DNA of 63,028 nucleotides from Candidatus Methanogaster sp. (GTDB taxonomy: Archaea; Halobacteriota; Methanosarcinia; Methanosarcinales; Methanogasteraceae). Every line of letters begins with the position of its first letter. Position 1 is the stretch's first letter. The translations under genes were made by a program, and so were the position numbers. This document shows, in pieces, positions 8,151-18,486 of this stretch. Where the stretch lies: the NCBI GenBank assembly GCA_003194445.1, contig PQXF01000002.1, positions 62,517 to 125,544 of the forward strand. The letters run 5' to 3'. The notes beneath the pieces are model-generated. The model was not told the DNA's origin, did no database searches, and saw only the letters and a program-made list of their open reading frames with translations.

Positions 8151-8773
8151 TTACTCACTAAATCCTCGAGAAGAAGTTCACAACGAACTACGTGGATGTG
8201 GCGCATCTGCTTAAGGTAGTGGCATTATAACAAACCTCTTATTAAAACAGAGCTATCAATGAATAGTCTCCTCTTTGGCACGCTCTATCATCCCTTGAAG
8301 ATCAATCTCGTTCATTCGAATGGGTTTTGCCTGTTTCTGGATCTCCCACAGAATTTTCTCTTTCGGCATTATTCCACTGGTAAGAGCGAAGTTTAAGAGC
8401 GCTCACGCGAATGGCTTTTGGTTCTGGTCTTGACTATGCTCAGATACACCATCTCCTCAGGGATCATTCTCGTGAGTGCCTTTGAAACTTACTGTAACCG
8501 TCGTCAACTGTAATCACTTCGTGATGTTAGGGTTGGTACTTTCTCCCTCATAACCTTAATACCACACACGACAAGCATACAGCAAGCAAGAAGCAAGCAG
8601 CAAGAATGAGTCACAGGGACTGCTATAATTTTAAGTATTCCGATAACATTGATTCTCAACACGGTGAAAGAGATGACAGTGGAGGAGTTAAATCCTCTGG
8701 AATATATACCGCAGAAGGTGGCTGGGATATCTAACACCAGCTAACACTCCATCAACGATAACGAGGCATATCA
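8151..8773. other. Gene-poor stretch with short gene remnants before hemL
   Basis: Two short coding-looking pieces are visible. On the reverse strand near 8265-8400 the frame reads FALTSGIMPKEKILWEIQ and KPIRMNEIDLQGMIERAKEE before a stop. On the forward strand near 8609-8730 it reads VTGTAIILSIPITLILNTV and EELNPLEYIPQKVAG before a stop, and looks like the tail of a membrane protein. Neither has a start or a recognisable family. The hemL promoter should lie in the last 150 bp, but no strong TATA box stands out. Confidence 0.35.
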
Positions 8774-10036
8774 ATGACAACACAATCAGAAAAAATCTAT
8801 GAGCAGGCAAAGAGTGTAATTCCCGGCGGAGTCAGTTCTCCGGTACGTGCGATAAAGCCATATCCGTTCTACACAGCATCCGCCAGCGGATGCACGATCA
8901 CAGACGCCGATGGAAACGGGTACATCGATTACTGCATGGGATACGGTCCGCTGATTCTCGGACATGCGCATCCGGCAATCAGGGATGCGGTAACAGACCA
9001 ATTAAGTCGCGGCTGGCTCTACGGCACCCCGATCGAGGCGGAGGTGCGGCTTGCAACAAAGATCGCATCCATCTATCCGAGTATCGATATGCTACGGTTC
9101 ATATCATCCGGAACAGAGGCGACCATGAGCGCGCTTCGTGCCGCACGCGGATACACCGGCAGGAACAAGTTCTTAAAGATCGAAGGTGGGTTTCATGGCG
9201 CACACGATGCGGTTCTCGTAAAAGCAGGATCCGGAGCAACCACGCAGGGAACACCGGATTCGCTCGGGATACCGCCTGATTTTACGAAACACACGCTTCA
9301 AGTGCAGTACAACGATATCGAGGTGATGACCGACCTGATCGAATCGAACCGGGACGATCTGGCAGCTGTGATCCTTGAGCCGGTGCTCGGAAACATCGGA
9401 CCGATCCTACCGGATCCGGACTATCTCAAGGACGTGCGCAGGATCACAGAGGAGAACGATGTACTCCTGATCTTTGACGAGGTCATCACAGGGTTCCGGC
9501 TTGCACTTGGCGGTGCACAGGAATATTTCGGTGTCGTTCCTGACATGACGACGCTTGGGAAGATCATCGGCGGAGGATTCCCAATCGGAGTTTTCGGCGG
9601 CAGAAAGGAGATAATGGAACTGATATCCCCTTCCGGCGGCGTCTATCAGGCAGGAACGTTCAGCGGGAACCCGGTCTCGATAGCGTCAGGGCTTTCCGTG
9701 CTGAATGTGCTCGAATCAGAGAAGGTGCACGCCAGACTGAATGCAGAAGGCGATAAACTACGTGCTGCACTTCGTGATCTCGTATCTGACCTCAAACTTC
9801 CGTATGCAGTCTCAGGGATTGCGAGCATGTTTAAGATATTCTTCGGAAGCATGCCGCGCAACTATCAGGATGCCCTCACGTGTGACAAAGAGGGATACCT
9901 GCGTTTCTTCAACCGGATGCTCGGGGAAGGGGTTTTCTTACCCCCATCACAGTTTGAAACCAATTTTTTAAGCATTGCGCACACGAAAGAGGATATCGAT
10001 AAGACAATCGATGCTTATGCCGCGAGTCTGAGATGA
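8774..10036 (+). CDS. hemL: Glutamate-1-semialdehyde 2,1-aminomutase
   Basis: This PLP enzyme converts glutamate-1-semialdehyde to 5-aminolevulinate, the C5 route to tetrapyrroles (haem d1-like, cobamides, F430 in this lineage). Its 420 residues are the usual length. The N-terminal [12 protein letters not shown] and [12 protein letters not shown] are family signatures. The aspartate that pairs with PLP nitrogen is in [12 protein letters not shown], and the Schiff-base lysine is in [14 protein letters not shown] near residue 262. It overlaps the next gene by ATGA. No other haem gene is nearby. Confidence 0.95.
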   Translation: MTTQSEKIYEQAKSVIPGGVSSPVRAIKPYPFYTASASGCTITDADGNGYIDYCMGYGPLILGHAHPAIRDAVTDQLSRGWLYGTPIEAEVRLATKIASIYPSIDMLRFISSGTEATMSALRAARGYTGRNKFLKIEGGFHGAHDAVLVKAGSGATTQGTPDSLGIPPDFTKHTLQVQYNDIEVMTDLIESNRDDLAAVILEPVLGNIGPILPDPDYLKDVRRITEENDVLLIFDEVITGFRLALGGAQEYFGVVPDMTTLGKIIGGGFPIGVFGGRKEIMELISPSGGVYQAGTFSGNPVSIASGLSVLNVLESEKVHARLNAEGDKLRAALRDLVSDLKLPYAVSGIASMFKIFFGSMPRNYQDALTCDKEGYLRFFNRMLGEGVFLPPSQFETNFLSIAHTKEDIDKTIDAYAASLR

Positions 10037-10587
10037 TCATCACATTCGTAACCGGAAACAGCCATAAGGTCGAGGAGGCGGTCGCAATCTGCAGCTCGCG
10101 TGGAATTGATATCGTGCAGAATGATTGCGGCTATCCCGAACTGCAGGAGGATGATGTTGCGGCGGTTGCTGCGTACGGGGCAGAGAATGTGGCGAATCGG
10201 CTTGGCTCTGCTGTGATCGTTGAGGATACCGGATTCTACATCGATGCGCTGCACGGGTTTCCAGGACCTTATGCCGCGTATGTACATGACACCATCGGTA
10301 ACGCGGGTATCATATCACTGATGCAAGACATCGGTGACCGGGGCGCCACATTCAGGTCGGTTATCGGGTACTGCAAGCCTGGCATGGACGCTGTCACATT
10401 CGAAGGTAGGGTCACCGGAAGAATCGCGCACCATCCGGAAGGCGAGGGCGGCTTTGGGTACGATCCGATCTTCGAGATCGACGGCGTCACGCTTGCATCG
10501 ATGGGTGATGCGAAAAATAAGATATCCCATAGGGGGAGATCCTTTGAGAAGTTCGCGGATTGGATTGTGGGGCGCGAGGGGCTGTAA
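10033..10587 (+). CDS. XTP/dITP pyrophosphatase (RdgB/HAM1 family)
   Basis: The enzyme hydrolyses non-canonical purine triphosphates (dITP, XTP) to monophosphates, keeping them out of DNA and RNA. At 184 residues it has the family's usual length. The N-terminal [12 protein letters not shown] substrate loop, the [11 protein letters not shown] acidic patch and the C-terminal [12 protein letters not shown] and [13 protein letters not shown] are all present. The start codon overlaps the hemL stop, so the two genes are co-translated. Confidence 0.93.
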   Translation: MIITFVTGNSHKVEEAVAICSSRGIDIVQNDCGYPELQEDDVAAVAAYGAENVANRLGSAVIVEDTGFYIDALHGFPGPYAAYVHDTIGNAGIISLMQDIGDRGATFRSVIGYCKPGMDAVTFEGRVTGRIAHHPEGEGGFGYDPIFEIDGVTLASMGDAKNKISHRGRSFEKFADWIVGREGL

Positions 10588-10662
10588 AGTTACACATCCT
10601 CCGGACGTGGTGCCCCCATGCAAGGGTCTGATTAATAAACGACTCCAGCGAAAAGAGACCTC

Positions 10663-11949
10663 ATGCGAATCGAGATCAATCCGGATATCAAATACCGGCC
10701 AGGCACCCAGCGGGTATTCGATTACGAGACAACGCTTTCCAATATCGAAAACATCTTTTCTGACATCGGGGTGACCGAACTTAAGGATATAACGCATCTT
10801 GATCGTGTCGGGGTTCCTGTGGTTTCCGCGACCAGACCAAGCGCGGGGATAGGCGCAATATCGGTCTATTCGGGCAAAGGCGCAACCGAGATTCAGGCGA
10901 AGATATCCGCGATAATGGAATCTGTTGAGCGATGTTTTGCAGAGATACCGGAGACAAATGTTGATTTCAAGGATAAAACGATTGACACGGACCGAGTTAT
11001 CGAAACTTATGAAGATCTTGAAGATACAAACGCGATCGACCCTGAAACGCTGCTTCTCCCGGAACCGGTCACTCCGGGGACGAGACTCGAATGGATGAGC
11101 GGATGGGACCTCCTGAATGACTGTGAGATGCTTGTGCCTACAAACGCCATCTACCACCCCCACACCCGCGGAACGTTCCTGTTCCGCAGCAACACGAGCG
11201 GACTTGCATCAGGAAATACGATCGAGGAGGCGATCGTGCACGGGCTGCTTGAGGTGCTCGAGCGAGATGCCATAAGCATCGCAGAATATTCCAGAAACGT
11301 TGGAACGGAGATCATCTTGCATGAAGATGACGGTGAGGTGTACGATCTGAAAAGCAAGTTCGAGAGCAATGGTATTCCTGTGAAACTGTGGCTACTGCCA
11401 TCGATAACAGGGATTCCGGTAGTGGTTGCAGCGCTTGATGATATTGAAACTAAGGATCCGACGATGCTTGTGATGGGCGCGGGTGCGCACTTAAGCCCGG
11501 AACACGCAATATTCCGTGCGCTTACTGAAGCTGCGCAGTTTCGGCTGGCGCAGATATCGGGTGCGCGGGAGGATGTGCAGAATAGGAGTGGTTTCGTCGT
11601 GGGCACCGGGTATGAGCGGATGAAGCGGTTGAATAAATTCTGGTACGAAGATAGTGAAACCACCACGCTTCCGGAGATTCCTGATCTCTCGTCGGATACG
11701 CCTGCAGGGAGCATCCTGACAATCGTAGAGCGGTTGCGACTCTGTGGTGCAGCCGAACATGTGATCATCGTTGACATCTCCCAGCCGTGGATCGATGTGC
11801 CGGTGATCAGGGCAATCATCCCGACCTTCGAACTGTACACGGTTGACCGTGAGCGGATCGGGGCGCGTGCGAGAGCGGCGCGGAAAGAGCGCGGAAGGGA
11901 CGCTATGCGTGCGAGACGGGTGCAGAGGGGTGTGAGGGGGCGGGTTTAG
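10663..11949 (+). CDS. YcaO-type protein, methanogenesis marker 1-like (McrA thioglycine formation)
   Basis: YcaO enzymes use ATP to phosphorylate a backbone amide. The methanogen version works with TfuA and a sulfur source to make thioglycine in methyl-coenzyme M reductase alpha. The 428-residue protein carries the YcaO fold over most of its length: SATRPSAGIGAISVYSGKG, AKISAIMESVERCFAE (ATP-site glutamates), SNTSGLASGNTIEEAIVHGL and LLEVLERDAISI. The last 35 residues are Arg-rich. No tfuA gene is adjacent. The gene is strong evidence for an Mcr-bearing archaeon. It lies 75 bp after the pyrophosphatase gene. Confidence 0.85.
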   Translation: MRIEINPDIKYRPGTQRVFDYETTLSNIENIFSDIGVTELKDITHLDRVGVPVVSATRPSAGIGAISVYSGKGATEIQAKISAIMESVERCFAEIPETNVDFKDKTIDTDRVIETYEDLEDTNAIDPETLLLPEPVTPGTRLEWMSGWDLLNDCEMLVPTNAIYHPHTRGTFLFRSNTSGLASGNTIEEAIVHGLLEVLERDAISIAEYSRNVGTEIILHEDDGEVYDLKSKFESNGIPVKLWLLPSITGIPVVVAALDDIETKDPTMLVMGAGAHLSPEHAIFRALTEAAQFRLAQISGAREDVQNRSGFVVGTGYERMKRLNKFWYEDSETTTLPEIPDLSSDTPAGSILTIVERLRLCGAAEHVIIVDISQPWIDVPVIRAIIPTFELYTVDRERIGARARAARKERGRDAMRARRVQRGVRGRV

Positions 11950-12143
11950 TTTTAGTGGGGGTAAGGCGACGGGGGTTTCAGGTCTTTTCCGGAGGTGGGG
12001 GCTGGTTTTCCAAAGATCGCTGAACGTGACTGCCCAGAGGAAGGAAATGCTTGTGATGCGCCACTCCCCAAACTGATGTAGGGGATAATTCGTATCACCA
12101 CAAACGGTATTTTAAATACGGAGAATGCAATAGGTGAATACGT

Positions 12144-12385
12144 GTGATATCTCAGAAAACCATTCGGAAATCTGTAGAACTTCTAAAGAAAGCTGCAGAC
12201 CCTGTCAAGATCATCCTCTTCGGTTCCTATTCTCGTGGGGACACCACCGAGGATAGTGACCTTGATTTTCTCATCATCGAGAAAGAGATTAAAGCTCGCA
12301 GGATAGAGATGGTTCGTCTTAGGGATGTGTTAAGTCCATTGCGCATACCTGTGTGCTGGTAATCAGTGAAAAAATTTACATCATC
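12144..12385 (+). pseudogene. MNT-type minimal nucleotidyltransferase, truncated
   Basis: The first 65 residues match a small nucleotidyltransferase (KIILFGSYSRGDTTEDSDLD, with the GSxxRG and SDxD metal/nucleotide motif). Such proteins are antitoxins of HEPN toxins that they AMPylate. A one-base frame change after LRIPV gives an early stop (VCW); the shifted frame VLVISEKIYI is the expected continuation but runs into a foreign zinc-ribbon fragment. No HEPN gene is present, so this is probably a dead half of a toxin-antitoxin pair. Confidence 0.7.
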
Positions 12386-12421
12386 ACTCATTTGATTTCC
12401 ACATTTGGGGCAAAATACCAT
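12370..12421 (-). pseudogene. Start of a zinc-ribbon protein gene
   Basis: The reverse strand starts at 12421 with MVFCPKCGNQMSDDVNFF, the typical first CxxC knuckle of archaeal zinc-ribbon proteins, then merges into the opposite strand of the nucleotidyltransferase. Only the first 17 or so codons are genuine. An AT-rich upstream region could be its promoter. Confidence 0.5.
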
Positions 12422-12502
12422 TTTATCACCATTATTATTGTATCAGTTAATTTTATCTTTAAAAATAAAATATTTTCTTATCATCGCTCCTAATATAAGT
12501 CA

Positions 12503-12971
12503 CTAAACCCCTGACTTAAGTACGGGGCCTGTACATAACGATTTCGCATTTGGCTTCTCCTGATTCTGTATGTACCTCTCCACGACCTCCCACCCATGAC
12601 CAACCGAACCATGGAAGCAAGATGGTGCCCAGAGACTTTTACTGCACCATTCCTTGAGGTGTGGAAATGCTTTCTGGCAGTTCTCTACTACTCCTGCCTA
12701 TTATCCTCTTGGCTATATAGCTCACAGAGTACTTCGGAAGATATTTTATGAACGAATGAACATGATCCACGTTCACTGCCCTATCAATGATCTCGATGTT
12801 GAGGTCCTTGCAGGTCTTACGGATAATCCCATCCAGCGCAAGCGCGACAACACCTGCCAGAGTCTTCCCGCGATATTTTGGCGAGAAGACCATATAGTCG
12901 GTCAATAGCGATACTGTATATCGATCGTGTCGGAGTTCCTTGCACTCCATGCACCGCACGTTAGAACTCAT
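12503..12971 (-). pseudogene. IS200-family TnpA (Y1 HUH transposase), frameshifted
   Basis: Y1 transposases move single-stranded DNA using an HUH metal site and one tyrosine. The first frame carries ELRHDRYTVSLLTDYMVF and the HUH motif in NVDHVHSFIKYLPKYS. A frame change near 12660 puts the C-terminal part (SLWAPSCFHGSVG and the catalytic tyrosine in VERYIQNQ) into another frame ending at 12503. The HUH site and the tyrosine are therefore separated and the enzyme should be inactive. Confidence 0.85.
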
Positions 12972-13060
12972 CCCACATAAAACCTCCCAAAGAGCAAGGC
13001 GAAAGTGAATCTCGTTCGAAAAATAAACCCAAGTCTTCAGTGATGCTTCGCCTTACGTTT
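12503..13060 (-). mobile_element. Decayed IS200-like element
   Basis: The element is defined by the frameshifted TnpA and by a hairpin end with CCCCTGACTTAAGTACGGGG at 12509-12528. The other end is not clear; it may reach the palindromic sequence near 13000-13055 (AAGGCGAA and TTCGCCTT). No tnpB partner is seen. Confidence 0.55.
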
Positions 13061-13250
13061 GCGCCTCTCTGATCAGCGCACGCTTGAGCCGGTACCCGAT
13101 CCTCTTCTTGTCCCGGTTCCCTCCATTTCCGGTGAACCCATGGCGTACTCGACTGCTTCACCCATCTCCTCATGAGTTGATATCTATCCTGATGCCGGGT
13201 CAGGGTGCTGTGTGCACACCACTGTTGGGAACCTGACTTTTGCTCGCATT
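12972..13250. other. Intergenic stretch with a reverse-strand gene fragment
   Basis: Reading in reverse from about 13165, the pieces HEEMGEAVEYAM and, one frame over, GFTGNGGNRDKKRIGYRL with IREAQT and a stop look like the tail of a basic protein, but I cannot name it. The rest has no detectable feature until the cdhA promoter. Confidence 0.3.
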
Positions 13251-13252
13251 AA

Positions 13253-13280
13253 TATGATAACTTATGACAAGTTATTTAAA
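13253..13280 (+). promoter_or_regulatory. cdhA operon promoter with inverted repeat
   Basis: TTATTTAAACAT is a strong archaeal TATA region about 55 bp before the cdhA ATG. Directly upstream, ATAACTT and AAGTTAT form an inverted repeat around ATGAC that runs into the TATA box, as an operator would. Nearly the same promoter, without the second arm, occurs at 24627 and 25051. A leader of about 30 nt ends with the ribosome site CAGGAG. Confidence 0.65.
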
Positions 13281-13330
13281 CATGTTGATGCAATGAGTGC
13301 AGACCCGAATAAAAAAACAGGAGCACAACG

Positions 13331-15763
13331 ATGTTAAGACCAGGAAGTTTCACCATAGCGGAAATGGAAAACGTGGAGATCACCATCGGAACAGTGGTCA
13401 ACGCACTAAAATCCACAGCCGAGAAGACAGAAAAATTAGAAAAAGCAGAAAGAAAGATCACGGAGGATGTCGGACCCACCCCCATGCCAGACATATCAGC
13501 GCTGCGGGACTGGGACTTCAGACTTCTCAACCGCTATCCTCCGATATACACGCCCACCGAGGATGTGTGCACAATGTGCACCTTCGGACCATGTAACCTG
13601 ACAGGGAATATAGAAGGCGCATGCGGTATCGATATGGCGACCCATCAGGCAAAGTTGTTCTTACAGTCATGTCTTCTGGGCGCTTCAGCCCATTCAGCCC
13701 ACGGCAGGCATCTTCTGCACCATCTCATCGAGAAGTATGGACATGACCACCCGATAGATGTGGGCGCGTCCAATCTTAAGACCCCAAACATCCAGACCGT
13801 TACAGGCATCGAACCCGAGACCCTTGGCGACCTTGAACCTGTGCTGGACTACGTGGAGGAGCAGATCACAACACTCCTTGCCACCATCCATACGGGACAG
13901 GAGGGTGCAGCCATCGGTTTTGAGTCCAAAGCCCTTCATGCGGGCATGATCGATCATGTTGGTATGGAGGTCTCTGACGTGGCACAGATGTCATGCTATC
14001 CGATGCCAAAAGCAGTTGCAGATACGCCACTCGTGGATGTCGGGATAGGGAGCATCGACACGTCCAAGCCTGTTGTGATCTGCATTGGTCATAATGTGGC
14101 GGCAGTTACCTATATCATGGATTACATGGACAAGCACGACCTCTTTGATAAGATCGAGATCGCAGGTCTCTGCTGTACAGCCATCGACATGACCAGATAC
14201 CATTCAAAAGCAGATAGGAATGCAAAGATCGTTGGCAGCATTGCAAAGGAACTGAAGTTCATCAGGTCAGGGATACCGGACGTCATTGTGGTGGATGAGC
14301 AGTGCGTGAGGGCAGACGTCCTGCGTGAGGCTGAAAAGTTGGGCATGCCGGTCATCTCAACCAATGAGAAGATCATGTATGACCTGCTGGATCGTTCCGG
14401 AGACGATGTGGAAGATATCCTGAGAGACTTGAAAGAAGGAAAGGAACCCGGAGTGGTCATGTTTGATTTTGAAAAAGTAGGAGAACTCGTACCGAGACTT
14501 GCACTTGCCATATCGCCTGCCCGCAAGGAAAAGGGGATTACTGCACTGCCTGATTGTGAGACGTTCAAAACGCTCGTCTCAAAATGCACTCAGTGCGGCG
14601 CATGTTCGCTTGCATGTCCGACCAACCTTCCGATCGAAGATGCGATGAAATCTGCTGCAAGCGGTGACATTGCCCCCTTTGAATCGATTCATGATATATG
14701 CATCGGATGCGGACGGTGTGAGTTTGCATGTCCGAAGGATATCCCGATCCTGAATGTGATCGAGAAAGCAGTACCGTTTGTCATCAAAGAGGAGTACGGT
14801 AAGGTCAGGGTCGGAAGGGGACAGGTCAGCGACCCTGAGATCAGGGCAGAGGGCGTCAATCTCGTTCTTGGTACCACCCCTGGCATCATCGCGATGGTCG
14901 GGTGCTCCAATTATCCTGACAGCACAAAGGACCTGTATATCATTGCAGAGGAGATGTTAAAGCGCAGCTATATCGTGGTTACATCCGGATGTAACGCGAT
15001 GGATATCGGGATGCACAGGGATGAGAATGGACAGACATTGTATGAGCGGTTTCCATCCGGATTTGAGAAAGGCGGGTTCTTAAATGTCGGTTCATGTGTT
15101 TCCAATCCCCACATAACAGGAGCGGCAATCAAGGTCGCGGCAATCTTTGCAAGACGAAATATCACAGGGAACTATGAGGAGATAGCAGACTATGTGATGA
15201 ATAGGGTGGGAGCGGTAGGTATTGCATGGGGTGCTTATTCCCAGAAGGCTTCCAGCATCGGCACAGGCTGCAACCGGCTCGGCGTTCCCGTGATCGTTGG
15301 TCCTCACGGCGGAAAGTACCGGAGGGCTCTCATCGGCAGACCTTACGATACGGATAAATGGACAGTGCTGGATTCAAGAAACGGTGAGACGATGCCGATA
15401 CCTCCGGTACCCGAGTTCATGATAACCACTGCTGAGACTGTGGGCGAGGTGCTTCCGATGCTTGCCAAAAACTGCATCCGCCCGAGTGACAACAGCATGG
15501 GCAGGATGATTAAGCTGACCCATTACATCGAACTCTGCGAGAAATATCTCGGAAGGATGCCTGATGACTGGCATACATTTGTCCGCAGTGAAGCCGACCT
15601 GCCACTTGCAAAGAGGGAACCGCTACTTAGGATACTTGAGAAGGAACACGGATGGGAGATCGACTGGAAGAGGAAGAAGATCGTTTGGGGACCTCTCATG
15701 AAGGCGGATGTATCCGCACAGCCGACCAATGTGCCACGGCTCTGCGAGGAGGTAACAAAATGA
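13331..15763 (+). CDS. cdhA: Acetyl-CoA decarbonylase/synthase alpha subunit (CO dehydrogenase)
   Basis: This is the nickel-iron CO dehydrogenase of the archaeal ACDS complex, interconverting CO2 and CO, with electrons passed to ferredoxin. At 810 residues it is full length. The cluster-binding CTMCTFGPC is at residues 80-88. Two ferredoxin-type motifs, [12 protein letters not shown] near 419 and [12 protein letters not shown] near 458, are the extra 4Fe-4S sites found only in the archaeal alpha subunit. C-cluster ligands appear later, for example in [24 protein letters not shown] and VGSCVSNP. The stop overlaps the cdhB ATG. It is the first gene of a seven-gene operon. Confidence 0.96.
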   Translation: MLRPGSFTIAEMENVEITIGTVVNALKSTAEKTEKLEKAERKITEDVGPTPMPDISALRDWDFRLLNRYPPIYTPTEDVCTMCTFGPCNLTGNIEGACGIDMATHQAKLFLQSCLLGASAHSAHGRHLLHHLIEKYGHDHPIDVGASNLKTPNIQTVTGIEPETLGDLEPVLDYVEEQITTLLATIHTGQEGAAIGFESKALHAGMIDHVGMEVSDVAQMSCYPMPKAVADTPLVDVGIGSIDTSKPVVICIGHNVAAVTYIMDYMDKHDLFDKIEIAGLCCTAIDMTRYHSKADRNAKIVGSIAKELKFIRSGIPDVIVVDEQCVRADVLREAEKLGMPVISTNEKIMYDLLDRSGDDVEDILRDLKEGKEPGVVMFDFEKVGELVPRLALAISPARKEKGITALPDCETFKTLVSKCTQCGACSLACPTNLPIEDAMKSAASGDIAPFESIHDICIGCGRCEFACPKDIPILNVIEKAVPFVIKEEYGKVRVGRGQVSDPEIRAEGVNLVLGTTPGIIAMVGCSNYPDSTKDLYIIAEEMLKRSYIVVTSGCNAMDIGMHRDENGQTLYERFPSGFEKGGFLNVGSCVSNPHITGAAIKVAAIFARRNITGNYEEIADYVMNRVGAVGIAWGAYSQKASSIGTGCNRLGVPVIVGPHGGKYRRALIGRPYDTDKWTVLDSRNGETMPIPPVPEFMITTAETVGEVLPMLAKNCIRPSDNSMGRMIKLTHYIELCEKYLGRMPDDWHTFVRSEADLPLAKREPLLRILEKEHGWEIDWKRKKIVWGPLMKADVSAQPTNVPRLCEEVTK

Positions 15764-16281
15764 TTGACACCACAAAGAACACAAGGATGTATACGACCTT
15801 TGGAATAAAAAGCGCAACCCCGCTGAAGACAGGGGTTGCTGCAAAACTGATCTCAAAGGCTAAAAGACCGCTTCTGATCGTTGGAGCAGGTATCCTGGAG
15901 GATGAACTACTGAAGAGAGCACTATCCATGAGCGTACTAGGTATACCGATCGCTGCCACAGGAGACTCCCTGAAAGGTTTTGTAGAGGCAGAGGTGGACG
16001 CGTCTTATGTAAACCTCCATTCGATTGCCCAGTTTATGGCAGATCCGGACTGGCCGGGACTTGACGGCTGCGGCAGTTATGATCTGGCGATCTTCCTTGG
16101 TCATAAGAAATACTATGTGAATCAGGTATTATCAGGATTTAAGAATTTCATCCCAATAAAGACGATGGCGATCGACAGGCATTACATCCAGAATGCGAAT
16201 ATGTCTTTCGGGAACCTGAGTGTGAAAGATCATCTGCAGGCGCTCGATGAACTGATCGAAAGTATCGAGGTAAAAGAATGA
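15760..16281 (+). CDS. cdhB: ACDS epsilon subunit
   Basis: This small subunit binds tightly to the alpha subunit in the alpha2-epsilon2 CO dehydrogenase; it is thought to aid electron transfer or stability. The 173 residues match the family, with [17 protein letters not shown] near residues 32-48 and a C-terminal stretch with [15 protein letters not shown] choose the ATG at 15760 because it overlaps the cdhA stop (ATGA) and is preceded by GAGGTAAC. Its own stop overlaps cdhC in the same way. Confidence 0.93.
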   Translation: MIDTTKNTRMYTTFGIKSATPLKTGVAAKLISKAKRPLLIVGAGILEDELLKRALSMSVLGIPIAATGDSLKGFVEAEVDASYVNLHSIAQFMADPDWPGLDGCGSYDLAIFLGHKKYYVNQVLSGFKNFIPIKTMAIDRHYIQNANMSFGNLSVKDHLQALDELIESIEVKE

Positions 16282-17672
16282 GCGAAGAATTCCCATTTGA
16301 GATGTCCCCGATGTTCGAAGGGGAACGGGTCAGAAAGGATGGTATGTACCTGGAACTGGCAGGTCCAAAGTCCATGGGATTCGAACTGGTCAGGGCTGCT
16401 GCTGATGTCGAGGATGGTGGATTCACGCTGATCGGTCCTGATATCTCAGAGATGGAGGAGGGTTCTCGATATCCGCTTGGCATGATCTATCGCATTGCGG
16501 GAGAACTGGTTGAACCGGACCTGGAAGCAATCGTTGAGCGGCGGAATCATGATTTCCAGAACTATATCCAGGGTCTGATGCACCTGAACCAGCGGTATGA
16601 TATATGGCTCAGGATCAGCAAGGATGCGGTGGCAAAAGGGCTTAATTCATTCGAACAGATCGCAGGGGCTACCATGATGCTCTTCAAGAACGAAATATCC
16701 TTCATCGAGAGAATCGAAGCCACATACATCACCGATCCTGAGAAGATAGAAGAGGAACTGGTAGAAGCAAGAGGGGTGTATGCCGCGAGGGACGAGAGGA
16801 CCAGGAATCTGCATGATGAGGATGTGGATACCTTCTATGGATGCACCCTGTGTCAGAGTTTCGCTCCTTCAAGCGTATGTGTGATCACTCCTGACAGGGT
16901 TGCACTGTGCGGTGCAATCAACTGGTTCGATGGCAGAGCGGCTGCAAAGGTCGATCCGGATGGTCCCCAGTTCGCTATCGAGAAAGGTGAATGTCTGGAT
17001 GAGATCGGTGGGGAGTATACTGGCGTTAATGAGAAGGCAGTGGCATTATCAGGAGGCGAGTACGACAGGATCAAACTGCACAGTTTCTTTGAGTACCCGC
17101 ACACATCATGCGGATGCTTCGAGGTGGTTGGTTTCTATATGCCTGAAATGGATGCGATCGGCTGGGTGGACAGGGACTATGCAGACAGCGCCCCAAACGG
17201 ACTGACATTCAGTACCATGGCAGGACAGACCGGCGGTGGAAAACAGATCACAGGCTTTTTAGGAGTTGGTATCAACTACTTCCGCTCGCCCAGGTTCATC
17301 CAGGCAGACGGTGGCTGGAATCGAGTGGCGTGGATGCCGAAGCACCTGAAGGACCGAGTACTGGATGATATCCCTGCGGATATCGCTGACAAGGTCGCAA
17401 CCGAGGAAGATGCCGGGGATCTTGATGCATTGAGATCATTCCTAACAGATGTCGGGCATCCGGTTGTCAGCAGATGGAAGAAGGACGATCCGAAGAAGGA
17501 TGAAGAAGTTATACCGGCGAAAACTCCACCACTGGCTGCTGCGACGGAGCAGGCAGCAGTTGCGCTTGCCACACCAGCTGGTGGCTTTTCTACGGGATAT
17601 GGAGGGATTAAACTGATTTTAAAGAATTTAAAAATCTCGATCGGAAAGATCGAAATCGTAAGGAGGGAATGA
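16278..17672 (+). CDS. cdhC: ACDS beta subunit (acetyl-CoA synthase)
   Basis: The A-cluster subunit joins CO, a methyl group from the corrinoid protein, and CoA into acetyl-CoA, or runs in reverse. The 464 residues are usual for archaeal CdhC, which lacks the N-terminal domain of bacterial AcsB. A-cluster cysteines are in [13 protein letters not shown] near residue 188 and in PHTSCGCFE near 277. The C-terminal 60 residues are Ala/Pro/Lys rich and end in a short basic tail. The cdhD/cdhE corrinoid subunits, which usually follow, are not here; porC follows instead with an overlap. Confidence 0.95.
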   Translation: MSEEFPFEMSPMFEGERVRKDGMYLELAGPKSMGFELVRAAADVEDGGFTLIGPDISEMEEGSRYPLGMIYRIAGELVEPDLEAIVERRNHDFQNYIQGLMHLNQRYDIWLRISKDAVAKGLNSFEQIAGATMMLFKNEISFIERIEATYITDPEKIEEELVEARGVYAARDERTRNLHDEDVDTFYGCTLCQSFAPSSVCVITPDRVALCGAINWFDGRAAAKVDPDGPQFAIEKGECLDEIGGEYTGVNEKAVALSGGEYDRIKLHSFFEYPHTSCGCFEVVGFYMPEMDAIGWVDRDYADSAPNGLTFSTMAGQTGGGKQITGFLGVGINYFRSPRFIQADGGWNRVAWMPKHLKDRVLDDIPADIADKVATEEDAGDLDALRSFLTDVGHPVVSRWKKDDPKKDEEVIPAKTPPLAAATEQAAVALATPAGGFSTGYGGIKLILKNLKISIGKIEIVRRE

Positions 17673-18232
17673 ACATGACAGAAAAGACGATAGAGATAAG
17701 GATACATGGCCGCGGCGGTCAGGGCTCGGTTACAGCAGCAGAACTGCTCGCTGTTGCTGCCTTTGAGGATGGCTGGTATTGTCAGGCGTTTCCCATGTTT
17801 GGTGTAGAGAGGCGCGGCGCTCCGGTGTTTGCGTTTACCAGAATGCGCAAGCATCCCATCAAGCTTCGAAGCCAGATATATGAGCCTGATTATGTGATTG
17901 TGCAGGATGCAACACTGACTGATGTGGTGGATGTGGCAGCCGGGACAAACGCAGGTAGCCTGATCATCATCAACTCGGAGAAAGAACCCGGGCAGTTCAA
18001 CCTGGGTGCTGAATGCAGGGTTGTGACCGTGGATGCCACAAAAATCGCGATGGATATCATCGGGAGACCGATCGTTAACACAACGCTGCTCGGGGCTTTT
18101 GCAGGGCTCACAGGAGAGATTGATCTTGGATGCATAAAGAATGCAGTCAAAGCGCGATTTTCCGGAAAGATTGGCGAGGTCAATGCAGAAGCCGTGCAGA
18201 AAGCCTTCGAGATGGCAGGATGTGGATCATGA
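17669..18232 (+). CDS. porC: Pyruvate:ferredoxin oxidoreductase gamma subunit
   Basis: This is the CoA-binding-domain subunit of the four-subunit archaeal enzyme that interconverts pyruvate plus CoA with acetyl-CoA, CO2 and reduced ferredoxin. [18 protein letters not shown] at the N-terminus and [18 protein letters not shown] are the family hallmarks; the length of 187 residues is normal. The start overlaps the cdhC stop; a second ATG two codons on is possible. Its place directly after cdhC means acetyl-CoA made or used by ACDS can be linked to pyruvate. Confidence 0.92.
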   Translation: MNMTEKTIEIRIHGRGGQGSVTAAELLAVAAFEDGWYCQAFPMFGVERRGAPVFAFTRMRKHPIKLRSQIYEPDYVIVQDATLTDVVDVAAGTNAGSLIIINSEKEPGQFNLGAECRVVTVDATKIAMDIIGRPIVNTTLLGAFAGLTGEIDLGCIKNAVKARFSGKIGEVNAEAVQKAFEMAGCGS

Positions 18233-18486
18233 AAGTAATACATGCTGCCATAGTCAAGCCCGGCACCACACTCGTGAATAAGACCGGTGGATGGAGAACA
18301 TTTATGCCGGAATGTAATTATGAACTGTGCAACGGATGCGGTATCTGCGAGACCTACTGTCCTGATAGCGTTATAGTAAAAGACGGGGACAGATACGCAC
18401 CCAATCTTGATTACTGCAAAGGCTGCGGGATATGTGCTAATGTTTGCCCGAAGGATGCTATAACAATGATACTGGAGGGAAAATGA
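18229..18486 (+). CDS. porD: Pyruvate:ferredoxin oxidoreductase delta subunit (2x4Fe-4S)
   Basis: This 85-residue ferredoxin-like subunit relays electrons from the catalytic subunits to ferredoxin. Two 4Fe-4S motifs are complete: [12 protein letters not shown] and [13 protein letters not shown] place the start at 18229, overlapping the porC stop (ATGA), rather than further upstream, because [14 protein letters not shown] is the usual N-terminus. It overlaps porA in the same fashion. Confidence 0.92.
   Translation: MKVIHAAIVKPGTTLVNKTGGWRTFMPECNYELCNGCGICETYCPDSVIVKDGDRYAPNLDYCKGCGICANVCPKDAITMILEGK

Noticed and set aside
15652-15759. Longer cdhB frame starting inside cdhA
   Set aside because: The ATG at 15760 gives an ATGA overlap like the other junctions in the operon and the usual N-terminus.
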